Part shown: positions 1 to 7,113 of the stretch, piece by piece
Layout: the number at the start of each line of letters is the position of its first letter
Numbering within the stretch: the first letter of the stretch is position 1
Assembly (NCBI RefSeq): GCF_018130145.1
Contig: NZ_JAFCMB010000019.1
Location: 31,154-95,153, forward strand
Reading direction: 5' to 3'
Length of the DNA stretch: 64,000 bases
Source of the DNA: Bradyrhizobium sp. AUGA SZCCT0176
Lineage (GTDB): Bacteria; Pseudomonadota; Alphaproteobacteria; Rhizobiales; Xanthobacteraceae
Notes under the pieces: model-generated
What the model was told of the DNA's origin: nothing
The model's input: the letters and a program-made list of their open reading frames with translations, nothing else
Database searches by the model: none
Program-made: the position numbers and the translations under genes

Positions 1-96
1 GCGGAATTCCGACGGCGGCTTCACGCCGGCCGCCAGCCACGCCACGAGTTCGTCGCGCGATTGCAACGGCGTCATATCGATTTGGTCACGCGCCAT
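1..96 (-). CDS. gshA: Glutamate-cysteine ligase, N-terminal fragment (cut by window edge)
   Basis: Thirty-two codons are visible on the minus strand, starting at the ATG at 96 and running off the window. The translation begins MARDQIDMTPLQSRDELVAW and continues with a Lys-Pro-Pro-Ser-Glu-Phe-Arg stretch. That is how I remember the alphaproteobacterial (plant-like) glutamate-cysteine ligase starting, just ahead of its IGTEHEKF-type substrate motif. The enzyme makes gamma-glutamylcysteine, the first step of glutathione synthesis. A glutathione transferase lies 750 bp away. The call rests on recognition of the N-terminus only; the catalytic part is outside the window. Confidence 0.7.
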   Translation of the reverse strand, partial: MARDQIDMTPLQSRDELVAWLAAGVKPPSEFR

Positions 97-192
97 AAAA
101 AATCCGGATCTTTGGCGATTCGACCGAACGCGCCGTGTGGCAGGGAGCATTGCGGACAGCGTTGTCCGCAAAAACGATAAGATGAAGGCGTA

Positions 193-681
193 TCATCGGG
201 CGGGAACGCCGTCTCGCGCGGCGACCGCCCTGACTTCGCTGCACGAGCAGCCCAGCCGGTCGAGCAGACCGCAGAGCTTGATGGCGTCGGTGTCGGACAG
301 TTTCGAGCCGACGTGTTTTTCGATCGCGGCGGAATAGGCGCTCCACATTTTCTTCTGCAGCTCGCGTCCCGTCTCCGTGATCTCGACGAACTGGCCGCGC
401 TTGTCGATCTTGCATTCGCGCCGCGCCGCCAGCCCCTCGTCGACCAGACGGTCGATCAGGCGCGAGGTCGAGTATTGCGGGATCAGCATCTGCTTCTCCA
501 GCTCCACCGGGCGCATCTCGCCGGACGGCGCGCGCGACAATTCCAGCAGCGCGTCATACCAGGCGAGCGGCGGGAAGCCCGCCTTCTTCAAATCCTGCTC
601 GACGGCGTCCAGCACCCGGCTCTGCACCCGCATCAGGCGGATCCAGGCGTTGGTCGCCTCGGTCGATGGTTTGCGTTTCAT
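193..681 (-). CDS. MarR-family winged-helix transcriptional regulator
   Basis: The protein has about 162 residues, normal for MarR regulators. It contains the usual helix-turn-helix and wing: PVELEKQMLIPQYSTSRLID (recognition helix), a DEGLAAR hinge, then a wing with KRGQFVEITETGREL. It is divergent from a glutathione transferase gene, with a paired inverted repeat between them, so it probably represses itself and gst and is released by an electrophile or phenolic ligand. A Cys pair near the C-terminus (LGCSCSE) could be redox-sensitive, but that is speculation. I chose the ATG at 681; an in-frame GTG at 702 would add seven residues. Confidence 0.85.
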   Translation of the reverse strand: MKRKPSTEATNAWIRLMRVQSRVLDAVEQDLKKAGFPPLAWYDALLELSRAPSGEMRPVELEKQMLIPQYSTSRLIDRLVDEGLAARRECKIDKRGQFVEITETGRELQKKMWSAYSAAIEKHVGSKLSDTDAIKLCGLLDRLGCSCSEVRAVAARDGVPAR

Positions 682-734
682 GGTCTGGTCCGTATCCGTC
701 ACAGGTCCGTGTCTGTCACAGGTTAGTGTACCGC

Positions 735-784
735 ACTAAATGCAGCTGCATCAATCTTGACTATTACATGCAGATGCATTTAGT
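735..784. promoter_or_regulatory. Paired operator between marR and gst
   Basis: ACTAAATGCAGCTGCAT (735-751) is matched in inverted orientation at 768-784 with 16 of 17 bases. Each half also contains its own ATGCA/TGCAT dyad; 740-751 is a perfect 12-bp palindrome. A TTGACT hexamer at 757-762, between the sites, could be the -35 of gst, so binding at 768-784 would cover its -10. This is the expected layout for a divergently autoregulated MarR repressor. Confidence 0.7.
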
Positions 785-844
785 CGTTCCTCGGCCCCAA
801 GCCAAGGTTTCCAAAGGCAAGAACTTCCAAAGGGAGAAAATCCA

Positions 845-1459
845 ATGAAATTGTACTATTCGCCAGGCGCCTGCTCGCTGTCTCCCCATATCGCGCTCCT
901 GGAGGCCGGTCTCCCCTACGATCTGGTCAAGGTCGATTTGCGCGCCAAGAAGCTGGAAAACGGCGACGACTATCTGACGGTCAATCCGAAGGGCCAAGTG
1001 CCGGCGCTGGCGCTGGATTCCGGCGAACTGGTCACCGAAGGCCCGGTCATCGTCCAGATCATCGCCGATAAAGCCGCGGACAAGAATCTTGCCCCCAGCC
1101 GCGACCATGCCGATCGCTACAAGCTGCAGGCCTGGCTCACCTATATCAACAGTGAGCTGCACAAGAACCTCGGTCCGCAGTTCGCCCCGGCACTGTCAGA
1201 CGATGCCAAGGCATTTTTCAAGGACCGTGTGATGGGCAAGTTCAGGTATGTCGACGGCGAGCTCGCCGGAAAAGACTACCTGATGGGCAAGCAGTTTTCG
1301 GTCGCCGACGGTTACATGTTCACGATGCTGTCTTGGGCCGAACGGATGAAATGGGATCTCGCTGATCTCTCCAATCTGATGGCCTACAAGGCCCGCGTCG
1401 GCGCCCGCCCGAAGGTGCAGGAAGCGCTGACCAAGGAAGGCCTGCTGAAGGCGGCGTGA
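845..1459 (+). CDS. gst: Glutathione S-transferase (beta-class-like)
   Basis: This 204-residue cytosolic enzyme conjugates glutathione to electrophiles. The thioredoxin-like N-terminal domain (about 1-80) starts MKLYYSPGACSLSPHI, with the Ser/Cys cluster typical of bacterial beta-class enzymes. It has the cis-proline context NPKGQVPAL and the glutathione-contacting TEGPVIVQ segment. The all-helical C-terminal domain carries the SVADGYMF N-capping motif near residue 158. GGGAG at 831-835 is a good ribosome site for the ATG at 845. The gene is transcribed divergently from the MarR regulator and ends before a strong terminator. Confidence 0.92.
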   Translation: MKLYYSPGACSLSPHIALLEAGLPYDLVKVDLRAKKLENGDDYLTVNPKGQVPALALDSGELVTEGPVIVQIIADKAADKNLAPSRDHADRYKLQAWLTYINSELHKNLGPQFAPALSDDAKAFFKDRVMGKFRYVDGELAGKDYLMGKQFSVADGYMFTMLSWAERMKWDLADLSNLMAYKARVGARPKVQEALTKEGLLKAA

Positions 1460-1485
1460 GTTTTTTCGGAGTGCGATAAGGCTTG

Positions 1486-1514
1486 AGGGCCGGATCGATG
1501 ATCCGGCCCTTTTT
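1486..1514 (+). terminator. Rho-independent terminator of gst
   Basis: AGGGCCGGATC (1486-1496) pairs perfectly with GATCCGGCCCT (1500-1510) around a three-base loop, and is followed by a run of five T. It lies 27 bp after the gst stop codon. Confidence 0.9.
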
Positions 1515-1526
1515 GTTTTACCCCGC

Positions 1527-1646
1527 GTCGTCCCGGCGAAGGCCGGGACCCATACTCCGTGACGCTGATTGTTGTAGAAGGTCTCTAACGCCGGCGCTCT
1601 TACCGATGGGCCGCGGCGCATGGGTCCCGGCCTTCGCCGGGACGAC
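1527..1646. repeat. Composite 120-bp palindromic element, copy 1
   Basis: The left end starts GTCGTCCCGGCGAAGGCCGG and runs to an inward CCCAT at 1553. The right end (1620-1646) is its inverted copy, ATGGGTCCCGG...GGACGAC. Each arm is itself a GC palindrome. Five more loci in the window have the same paired structure and nearly the same length. Confidence 0.9.
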
Positions 1647-1679
1647 AACTTTTTTTACGCTGCAACCACAACAAGACGA

Positions 1680-2912
1680 TCAGTATCGCGCCGGACTGAA
1701 CGCTGATGGGTCGGTGAATGTCGCCTCGCCGCTCATCATCTCGGCGAGCAGGCGGCCTGTGGTGGGGCCAAGAGTGTGGCCGTGATGACCATGCCCGAAA
1801 TGCATCCACAGGCCTTTGTGCTTCGGTGCAGCCCCCACGACCGGCAGCATGTCGGGCATGCAGGGGCGGACCCCGCTCCAGGGTTCGGCCTCCACCGCGG
1901 TGCCGAGATCGACAAGCCGCCGCGCCGCCTGCTCCGCCCGTTCGAGCTGGCGCGACTGCGACGACCTTTCCGGTCCCATCAATTCGGCGCCCGACGTAAT
2001 CCGCAATCCCTTCGCCATCGGCGCCATGGCGTATGCGAATTCGGGGTCGTGCAGCGGCAGATTGAGGCGGCCGCCGCCGGTGAAATGCCGATGGTAGCCA
2101 CGCTTGCGCAGCATCGGAAAACGATAGTCAAACTTTTGCAACAGATCGGGAGACCACGGACCCAGCGATACCACGGCCGCCTCGGCGTCGATCGGGCCAT
2201 CATCCGACTGAACCGTCCAGCCGGCAGGACTCGGCGCCAACGTGGTCGCATCCCCGTTGACGAAGGTGCCGCCTGCGCGTGTGAACAGATCGGCATAGGC
2301 GGATACGAGCCCGCCCGGGTCCGAGACCGTCCATGGGTCGCGCCAGTGAACAGCCCCCGCCCCGGTCTCGTTAAGCCCGGGTTCGGCCGCGGCAAGCTGT
2401 GCCGGGCTGATAATTTCCGATCGCACACCGAATTCGGCCGCCAGCATCTCGGCGACCAGCGCCACTTCATCCAGCGCAGCCTGGGTGCGGCGCAGGGAAT
2501 GATAGCCGCTTCGCTGCACCAGATTGTCCGCGCCGGCTTCCCGGATCAGCACATCATGCTCGCTTGTCGCCCGTGCGATGATCCGCGCGTAGGCCTGCGA
2601 TATGTGCTGGTGCCGATCCGGAGCGGAATGCCACCAGTACCGCAGCAAAGGACCAAGATGCCGCGGCAGCCATTTTACGCGGTAATGGACATCGTTGGCG
2701 CGCCCTGTTGCGATCGCCGCCAGCGTCGCAAGATCGCGCGGCATCGGATAGGGCCGCACCGCTTCGGCCTGGATGAAGCCGGCGTTGCCGTAGCTGGTCT
2801 CGCGGCCGGGCTGATTGCGATCAAGCAGCACGACCGACCAGCCGCGGCGCTGTAACTGCAGCGCGGTTGCGACCCCGACCATTCCGGCGCCGAGAACGAT
2901 AACACTTGGCAT
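1680..2912 (-). CDS. FAD-dependent D-amino acid dehydrogenase-like oxidoreductase
   Basis: This protein of about 410 residues belongs to the DAO/DadA family, which oxidatively deaminates D-amino acids or related amines and passes electrons to the respiratory chain. The N-terminal Rossmann motif is VLGAGMVGVATALQLQRRG, followed by LLDRN at the end of the second strand. A conserved C-terminal FAD segment reads GVRPCMPDMLPVVG and HFGHGHHGHTLGPTTGR. I chose the ATG at 2912 because it lies a suitable distance from an AAGGGTGAT stretch; GTG 2924 and ATG 2921 are in frame just upstream. The exact substrate cannot be told from sequence. No dadX racemase is adjacent. Confidence 0.85.
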   Translation of the reverse strand: MPSVIVLGAGMVGVATALQLQRRGWSVVLLDRNQPGRETSYGNAGFIQAEAVRPYPMPRDLATLAAIATGRANDVHYRVKWLPRHLGPLLRYWWHSAPDRHQHISQAYARIIARATSEHDVLIREAGADNLVQRSGYHSLRRTQAALDEVALVAEMLAAEFGVRSEIISPAQLAAAEPGLNETGAGAVHWRDPWTVSDPGGLVSAYADLFTRAGGTFVNGDATTLAPSPAGWTVQSDDGPIDAEAAVVSLGPWSPDLLQKFDYRFPMLRKRGYHRHFTGGGRLNLPLHDPEFAYAMAPMAKGLRITSGAELMGPERSSQSRQLERAEQAARRLVDLGTAVEAEPWSGVRPCMPDMLPVVGAAPKHKGLWMHFGHGHHGHTLGPTTGRLLAEMMSGEATFTDPSAFSPARY

Positions 2913-3057
2913 TGCGACCATCACCCTTGCATGGGTCCGGGACCGGTCAGGACCAGGCTTCCGCTAATCTCTGGGACCAGCTACATCAAATCGCGGCTGG
3001 GCAGTAGGCGGAATTGCGGATGGTGGCTCTGCCTTATATTGATTTGTCAGGATTTTG

Positions 3058-3219
3058 ATGGCCGAGCGTGTTCGCGAAACACTCGACCTCCCTGACTGCG
3101 AGGTTGTGCTCTTGATTGGTCTTCCAACAAGCAGCACCGGTTTGCGTCAATGGCGATGGCTCTCTGAGATGGAGAGCTGCTTTGCACAAGCAAAGCTGAA
3201 AACCCTATTCACAAAATAA
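3058..3219 (+). CDS. Possible 53-aa small protein, unrecognised
   Basis: An open frame of 53 codons runs from the ATG at 3058 to the TAA at 3217-3219. It begins MAERVRETLDLPDCEVVLLI and contains a GLPTSSTG loop. A terminator hairpin starts two bases after the stop, which suggests a transcribed gene or its remnant. I recognise no family, and no clear ribosome site is seen. It is the only candidate in the 2913-3386 gap besides the repeat and terminator. Confidence 0.35.
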   Translation: MAERVRETLDLPDCEVVLLIGLPTSSTGLRQWRWLSEMESCFAQAKLKTLFTK

Positions 3220-3220
3220 A

Positions 3221-3248
3221 GGGCCGGATAAATGATCCGGCCCCTTTT
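3221..3248 (+). terminator. Rho-independent terminator
   Basis: GGGCCGGAT (3221-3229) pairs with ATCCGGCCC (3235-3243), followed by CTTTTG. It is nearly the same hairpin as the gst terminator at 1486, so it may be a duplicated terminator module. Confidence 0.75.
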
Positions 3249-3255
3249 GTTGGAT

Positions 3256-3374
3256 GTCGTCCCGGCGAAGGCCGGGACCCATACCGCGTGATCTATCAAT
3301 AAGACATTGCGGCTAACGGCATCTGCAACAATGAACGACGGTGGTTATGGGTCCCGGCTCAAGGCCGGGACGAC
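3256..3374. repeat. Composite 120-bp palindromic element, copy 2
   Basis: The arms are at 3256-3282 and 3347-3374, in the same inverted layout as copy 1. The inner ends read CCGCGTGATC on the left and GTGGTT on the right, which defines one of the two orientations of the element. Confidence 0.9.
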
Positions 3375-3386
3375 GATGGATTTGTG

Positions 3387-5603
3387 TTACGCCGCCGCCA
3401 GCTTCTTCGGCGGGAAGCGGCCATAGAACGTCTCGCCCTTGGCCGCCATGTCCTCGAGCAGTTTCGGCGGCGTGAAGCGGGAGCCGTATTTGGCCTCGAG
3501 CTTGTGGCAGAGCTCGACGAACTTCCTGGTGCCCATGAAGTCGATGTAGGACAGCGTGCCGCCGGTGAACGGCGCAAAACCGAAGCCGAGGATCGAGCCG
3601 ACGTCGGCCTCGCGCATGTCGGTGATGACGTGATCCTCCACCGTGCGCGCGGCTTCCACCGCCTGCACGACGAGAAAACGCTGCTTCAGTTCCTCGATGT
3701 CGAGCGTGTCGGGGTCGAGCTTCTTCGGCTGCAGATCGGCAAGTCCCGTCCACAGGCTCTTCTGGCCCTTGCCCTTCTCGGGATAGTCGTAAAAGCCCTT
3801 GCTGTTCTTGCGGCCGAGACGGCCCTGCTTCTCGACCAGTTCCACCATCAGCTTCTTCTGATCGGGGTTGATCGAGTTCGGCCCGAGATCGGCCTCGGTC
3901 GCCTTCATCACCTTGAGCCCGAGGTCGAGCGCCACTTCATCGGAGAGCGACAGCGGGCCGACCGGCATGCCGGCCATCTTGGCGCAGTTCTCGATCATCG
4001 CCGGCGGCACGCCTTCCAGGAACATCTCGTTGCCTTCGGCGATGTAACGGCCGACGCAGCGGTTGGCGTAGAAGCCTCTGCTGTCGTTGACGACAATGGG
4101 CGTCTTGCCGATCATCCGCGTGTAATCGAGCGCAGTGGCAAGCGCCGCATCGCCGGTGTTCTTGCCGACGATGATCTCGACCAGCATCATCTTCTCGACC
4201 GGCGAGAAGAAGTGGATGCCGATGAACTTGCCCTGGTCCTTGAATTCCTCGGCCAGCGAGTTGATCGGCAGCGTCGAGGTGTTGGAGGCGAAGATCGCGC
4301 CATCCTTCAGGAGCGGCTGCGCCTTGGCGTAGGTTTCGGCCTTTACTTTCCGGTCCTCGAACACGGCCTCGATGACGAGATCGCAGTCTTTCAGCACGCC
4401 ATAGTCGGCGGTGGCGCTGATGCGCGACATCACGGCGTCGCGGTCGCTTTCCTTGGCGCGGCCCTTCTTGATGAGATCGTCGATCACGGTTTGGGCGTGG
4501 CCCTTGCCCTTGTCGGCGCTGGCCTGGTCGCGGTCGATCAAGACCACGTCGATGCCGGCCCGCGCGGAGACATAGCCGACGCTGGCGCCCATGAAGCCGG
4601 CGCCGATCACGGCGAGCTTTTTCACTTTGGTCGGCGGCACGTTTGGCGGACGGCGCGCGCCCTTGTTCAGTTCCTGCATCGACAGGAACAGGCTGCGAAT
4701 CATCGCGGCGGCTTCGTTGGAGCGCAGGATCTGCGTGAAGTAGCGCGACTCGACGCGGAGCGCCGCATCGATCGGCAACTGCAGGCCTTCGTAGACGCAG
4801 CTCATGATGGCGCGCGCCGCCGGGTAATTGTCGTAGGTCTCGCGGCGGTAGATCGCATTGCCCGCCGGGAACATCTGCATGCCCATCTTGGAGAACACCG
4901 GTCCGCCGGGAAGCTTAAAGCCCTTCTCGTCCCAGGGCGCGATGGCCTTGCCGCCGCCCTTGATCCAGTCCTTGGCCGCCTTGATCATATCGGCCGCCGG
5001 GACGATCGCGTGAATGAGATTGAGCGCCTTGGCCCTGGCAAGGTTGATCGCCTCGCCCTTCAGCAGCAGCTGCATCGCATCCTGCGGCGAGACGATACGC
5101 GGCACGCGCTGGGTGCCGCCGGCGCCGGGGAACAGGCCGACCTTCACTTCGGGCAGACCGAGCCGGGTCTTCGGGTTGTCGGCGGCGACGCGGTAGTGAC
5201 AGGCCAGCGTCAGTTCAAAACCGCCGCCGAGCGCGAGACCATTGATCGCGGCGACCCACGGCTTCCCTGAAATTTCGATGTTGCGATACACCTGCGAGAA
5301 GCGGCGGCTCTGGTCGAACAGCATCTGGTTGGCGGCCTCTTCGCCCTTGGCCTTGAGCAGATCGGCATATTGATGGGCCATGCCTTCGAGCATCGACAGA
5401 TCAGCGCCGGCGCACAGCGCCTCCTTGCCCGAGGTGATGACGACGCCTTTGACGGCGGCGTCGGCGGTGGTCTGCTTGACGATCTCCTCGAGTTCGGTGG
5501 CCGAGGTCTCGTCGAGCACGTTCATCGAACGGCCGGGCGTGTCCCAGGTGACGAGCACGATGCCGTCGGCGTCGGTTTCCAGCTTGAAATTCTTGAAGGC
5601 CAT
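3387..5603 (-). CDS. fadJ: Bifunctional enoyl-CoA hydratase / 3-hydroxyacyl-CoA dehydrogenase
   Basis: This 738-residue protein carries the middle two steps of fatty-acid beta-oxidation. The N-terminal crotonase domain (about 1-190) has the oxyanion-hole segments GKEALCAGADLSML and INGLALGGGFELTLACHYR. The NAD-binding 3-hydroxyacyl-CoA dehydrogenase domain begins near residue 328 with KKLAVIGAGFMGASVGYVSA and has the catalytic IGIHFFSPVEKM segment. Two C-terminal helical domains follow. Length and order match the FadB/FadJ alpha subunit. The thiolase partner lies directly upstream on the same strand. The symbol is by family; fadB would be equally fair. Confidence 0.92.
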   Translation of the reverse strand: MAFKNFKLETDADGIVLVTWDTPGRSMNVLDETSATELEEIVKQTTADAAVKGVVITSGKEALCAGADLSMLEGMAHQYADLLKAKGEEAANQMLFDQSRRFSQVYRNIEISGKPWVAAINGLALGGGFELTLACHYRVAADNPKTRLGLPEVKVGLFPGAGGTQRVPRIVSPQDAMQLLLKGEAINLARAKALNLIHAIVPAADMIKAAKDWIKGGGKAIAPWDEKGFKLPGGPVFSKMGMQMFPAGNAIYRRETYDNYPAARAIMSCVYEGLQLPIDAALRVESRYFTQILRSNEAAAMIRSLFLSMQELNKGARRPPNVPPTKVKKLAVIGAGFMGASVGYVSARAGIDVVLIDRDQASADKGKGHAQTVIDDLIKKGRAKESDRDAVMSRISATADYGVLKDCDLVIEAVFEDRKVKAETYAKAQPLLKDGAIFASNTSTLPINSLAEEFKDQGKFIGIHFFSPVEKMMLVEIIVGKNTGDAALATALDYTRMIGKTPIVVNDSRGFYANRCVGRYIAEGNEMFLEGVPPAMIENCAKMAGMPVGPLSLSDEVALDLGLKVMKATEADLGPNSINPDQKKLMVELVEKQGRLGRKNSKGFYDYPEKGKGQKSLWTGLADLQPKKLDPDTLDIEELKQRFLVVQAVEAARTVEDHVITDMREADVGSILGFGFAPFTGGTLSYIDFMGTRKFVELCHKLEAKYGSRFTPPKLLEDMAAKGETFYGRFPPKKLAAA

Positions 5604-5629
5604 GTGTTGCTCCCAAATCGATTTCTGAT

Positions 5630-5722
5630 CGTAGGGTGGGCAAAGGCGCGCTTCGCGCCGTGCCCACCATTTTGATCGAGGTGTTGGTCTTGGTGGGCAC
5701 GCTTCGCTTTGCCCACCCTACG
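5630..5722. repeat. Palindromic intergenic repeat, family B (CGTAGGGTGGGC)
   Basis: CGTAGGGTGGGC at the left is mirrored by GCCCACCCTACG at the right end. Inner GTGCCCACCAT and TGGTGGGCAC arms surround a short centre. It fills the fadJ-thiolase gap. A second copy is at 52501-52595. Confidence 0.85.
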
Positions 5723-5731
5723 GATTAAGCG

Positions 5732-6940
5732 TCAGACCCGCTCGATGATGGTCGCGGTGCCCATGCCGCCGCCGATGCACAGCGTCACCAGCGCGGTCGA
5801 CTTGTTGGTGCGCTCGAGTTCATCGAGCACGGTGCCCAGGATCATCGCACCTGTCGCACCCAGGGGATGGCCGAGCGCGATTGCGCCGCCATTGACGTTG
5901 ATCTTGGAGCTGTCGATGTCGAAGGCCTGCATGTAGCGCAGCACCACCGAGGCAAAGGCCTCGTTGAGTTCGAACAGGTCGATGTCCGACTTCTTCATGC
6001 CGGAGCGCTCGAACAGCTTTTCGGTGACGTCGACCGGGCCGGTCAGCATCATCGCGGGCTCGGAGCCGATATTGGCAAAGGCGCGAATGCGCGCGCGGGC
6101 CTTCAGGCCATGCTTGGCGCCGGCTTCCTTGCTGCCGAGCAGCACGGCGCCCGCGCCGTCGACGATGCCGGAGGAGTTGCCGGCGTGATGCACGTAATTG
6201 ATGCGCTCGACTTCGGGGTGCGACTGGATCGCGACCGCGTCGAAACCACCCATCTGGCCCATCGCCACGAATGACGGCTGCAACTGACCGAGCGACTGCA
6301 TCGTCGTTGAGGGGCGCATATGCTCATCCTTGGCGAGGATGGTGAGGCCGTTGATGTCCTTCACCGGCACCACGGAGTTCTTGAAGCGGCCCTCTTCCCA
6401 GGCTTTGGCGGCGCGCTGCTGGCTCTGCACCGCGTAGGCGTCGACGTCATCGCGCGAAAAGCCGTATTTGGTGGCGATCAGATCGGCGGAGACGCCCTGC
6501 GGCATGAAATAGGCCGGCACCGCCATCGAGGGATCCATCGGCCAGGCGCCGCCGGAGGCGCCGATACCGACGCGGCTCATGGATTCGGCGCCGCCGCCGA
6601 TCACGAGCTCATGCTGGCCGGCCATGACCTGGGCGGCGGCAAAATTCACGGCATCGAGGCCGGAAGCACAGAAGCGGCTGATCTGGACGCCGGGGACGGC
6701 CTGGCCGAGGCCGGCCTTGAGCGCCGCAAAGCGCGCGATGTCGGAGCCGGCCTCGCCGACTGGATCGACCACGCCGAGCACGACGTCGTCGACGACGTCG
6801 ACGGCGAGATTGTTGCGCTCCTTCAACGCCCTTAGCGGCACCGTGGCCAGCGCCAGCGCGGTCACTTCATGCAGCGAGCCGTCGGCCTTGCCGCGGCCGC
6901 GCGGGGTGCGAACGTGATCGTAGATATATGCCTCAGGCAT
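5732..6940 (-). CDS. fadA: Acetyl-CoA C-acyltransferase (thiolase)
   Basis: This 402-residue thiolase cleaves 3-ketoacyl-CoA to acetyl-CoA and a shortened acyl-CoA. The nucleophilic Cys lies in VQISRFCASGLDAVN (about residue 90). The second-half signature NVNGGAIALGHPLGATGA supplies the histidine, and TLCIGGGMGTATIIERV near the C-terminus supplies the second cysteine. The LNEAFAS motif is also present. It sits between the acyl-CoA dehydrogenase and the fused hydratase/dehydrogenase, so all three probably act on the same acyl-CoA pool. Whether it prefers short or long chains is not clear from sequence. Confidence 0.92.
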   Translation of the reverse strand: MPEAYIYDHVRTPRGRGKADGSLHEVTALALATVPLRALKERNNLAVDVVDDVVLGVVDPVGEAGSDIARFAALKAGLGQAVPGVQISRFCASGLDAVNFAAAQVMAGQHELVIGGGAESMSRVGIGASGGAWPMDPSMAVPAYFMPQGVSADLIATKYGFSRDDVDAYAVQSQQRAAKAWEEGRFKNSVVPVKDINGLTILAKDEHMRPSTTMQSLGQLQPSFVAMGQMGGFDAVAIQSHPEVERINYVHHAGNSSGIVDGAGAVLLGSKEAGAKHGLKARARIRAFANIGSEPAMMLTGPVDVTEKLFERSGMKKSDIDLFELNEAFASVVLRYMQAFDIDSSKINVNGGAIALGHPLGATGAMILGTVLDELERTNKSTALVTLCIGGGMGTATIIERV

Positions 6941-7010
6941 GGTTTTCTCCCGTTTCGGTGCAGGCTCTGATCGAGCCAGACGAATTGCAGAACAGTCAGA
7001 TCGTTAGGTC

Positions 7011-7093
7011 CGTCATTGCGAGGAGCGAAGCGACGAAGCAATCCATGCTTCCGTTGTGGGTCTATGGATTGCTTCGCTGCGCTCGCAATGACG
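7011..7093. repeat. Palindromic intergenic repeat, family D (CGTCATTGCGAG)
   Basis: CGTCATTGCGAGGAGCGAAG on the left is mirrored by TTCGCTGCGCTCGCAATGACG on the right, with inner AAGCAATCCAT and ATGGATTGCTT arms. It occupies the thiolase/acyl-CoA dehydrogenase gap. A diverged copy lies at 56841-56954. Confidence 0.85.
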
Positions 7094-7113
7094 ATAGAAT
7101 TTTGCAGGACGCT

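Noticed and set aside
3384..5270. Plus-strand frame of over 600 codons opposite fadJ
   Set aside because: The minus strand encodes a full-length, motif-complete enzyme; the antisense translation is featureless.
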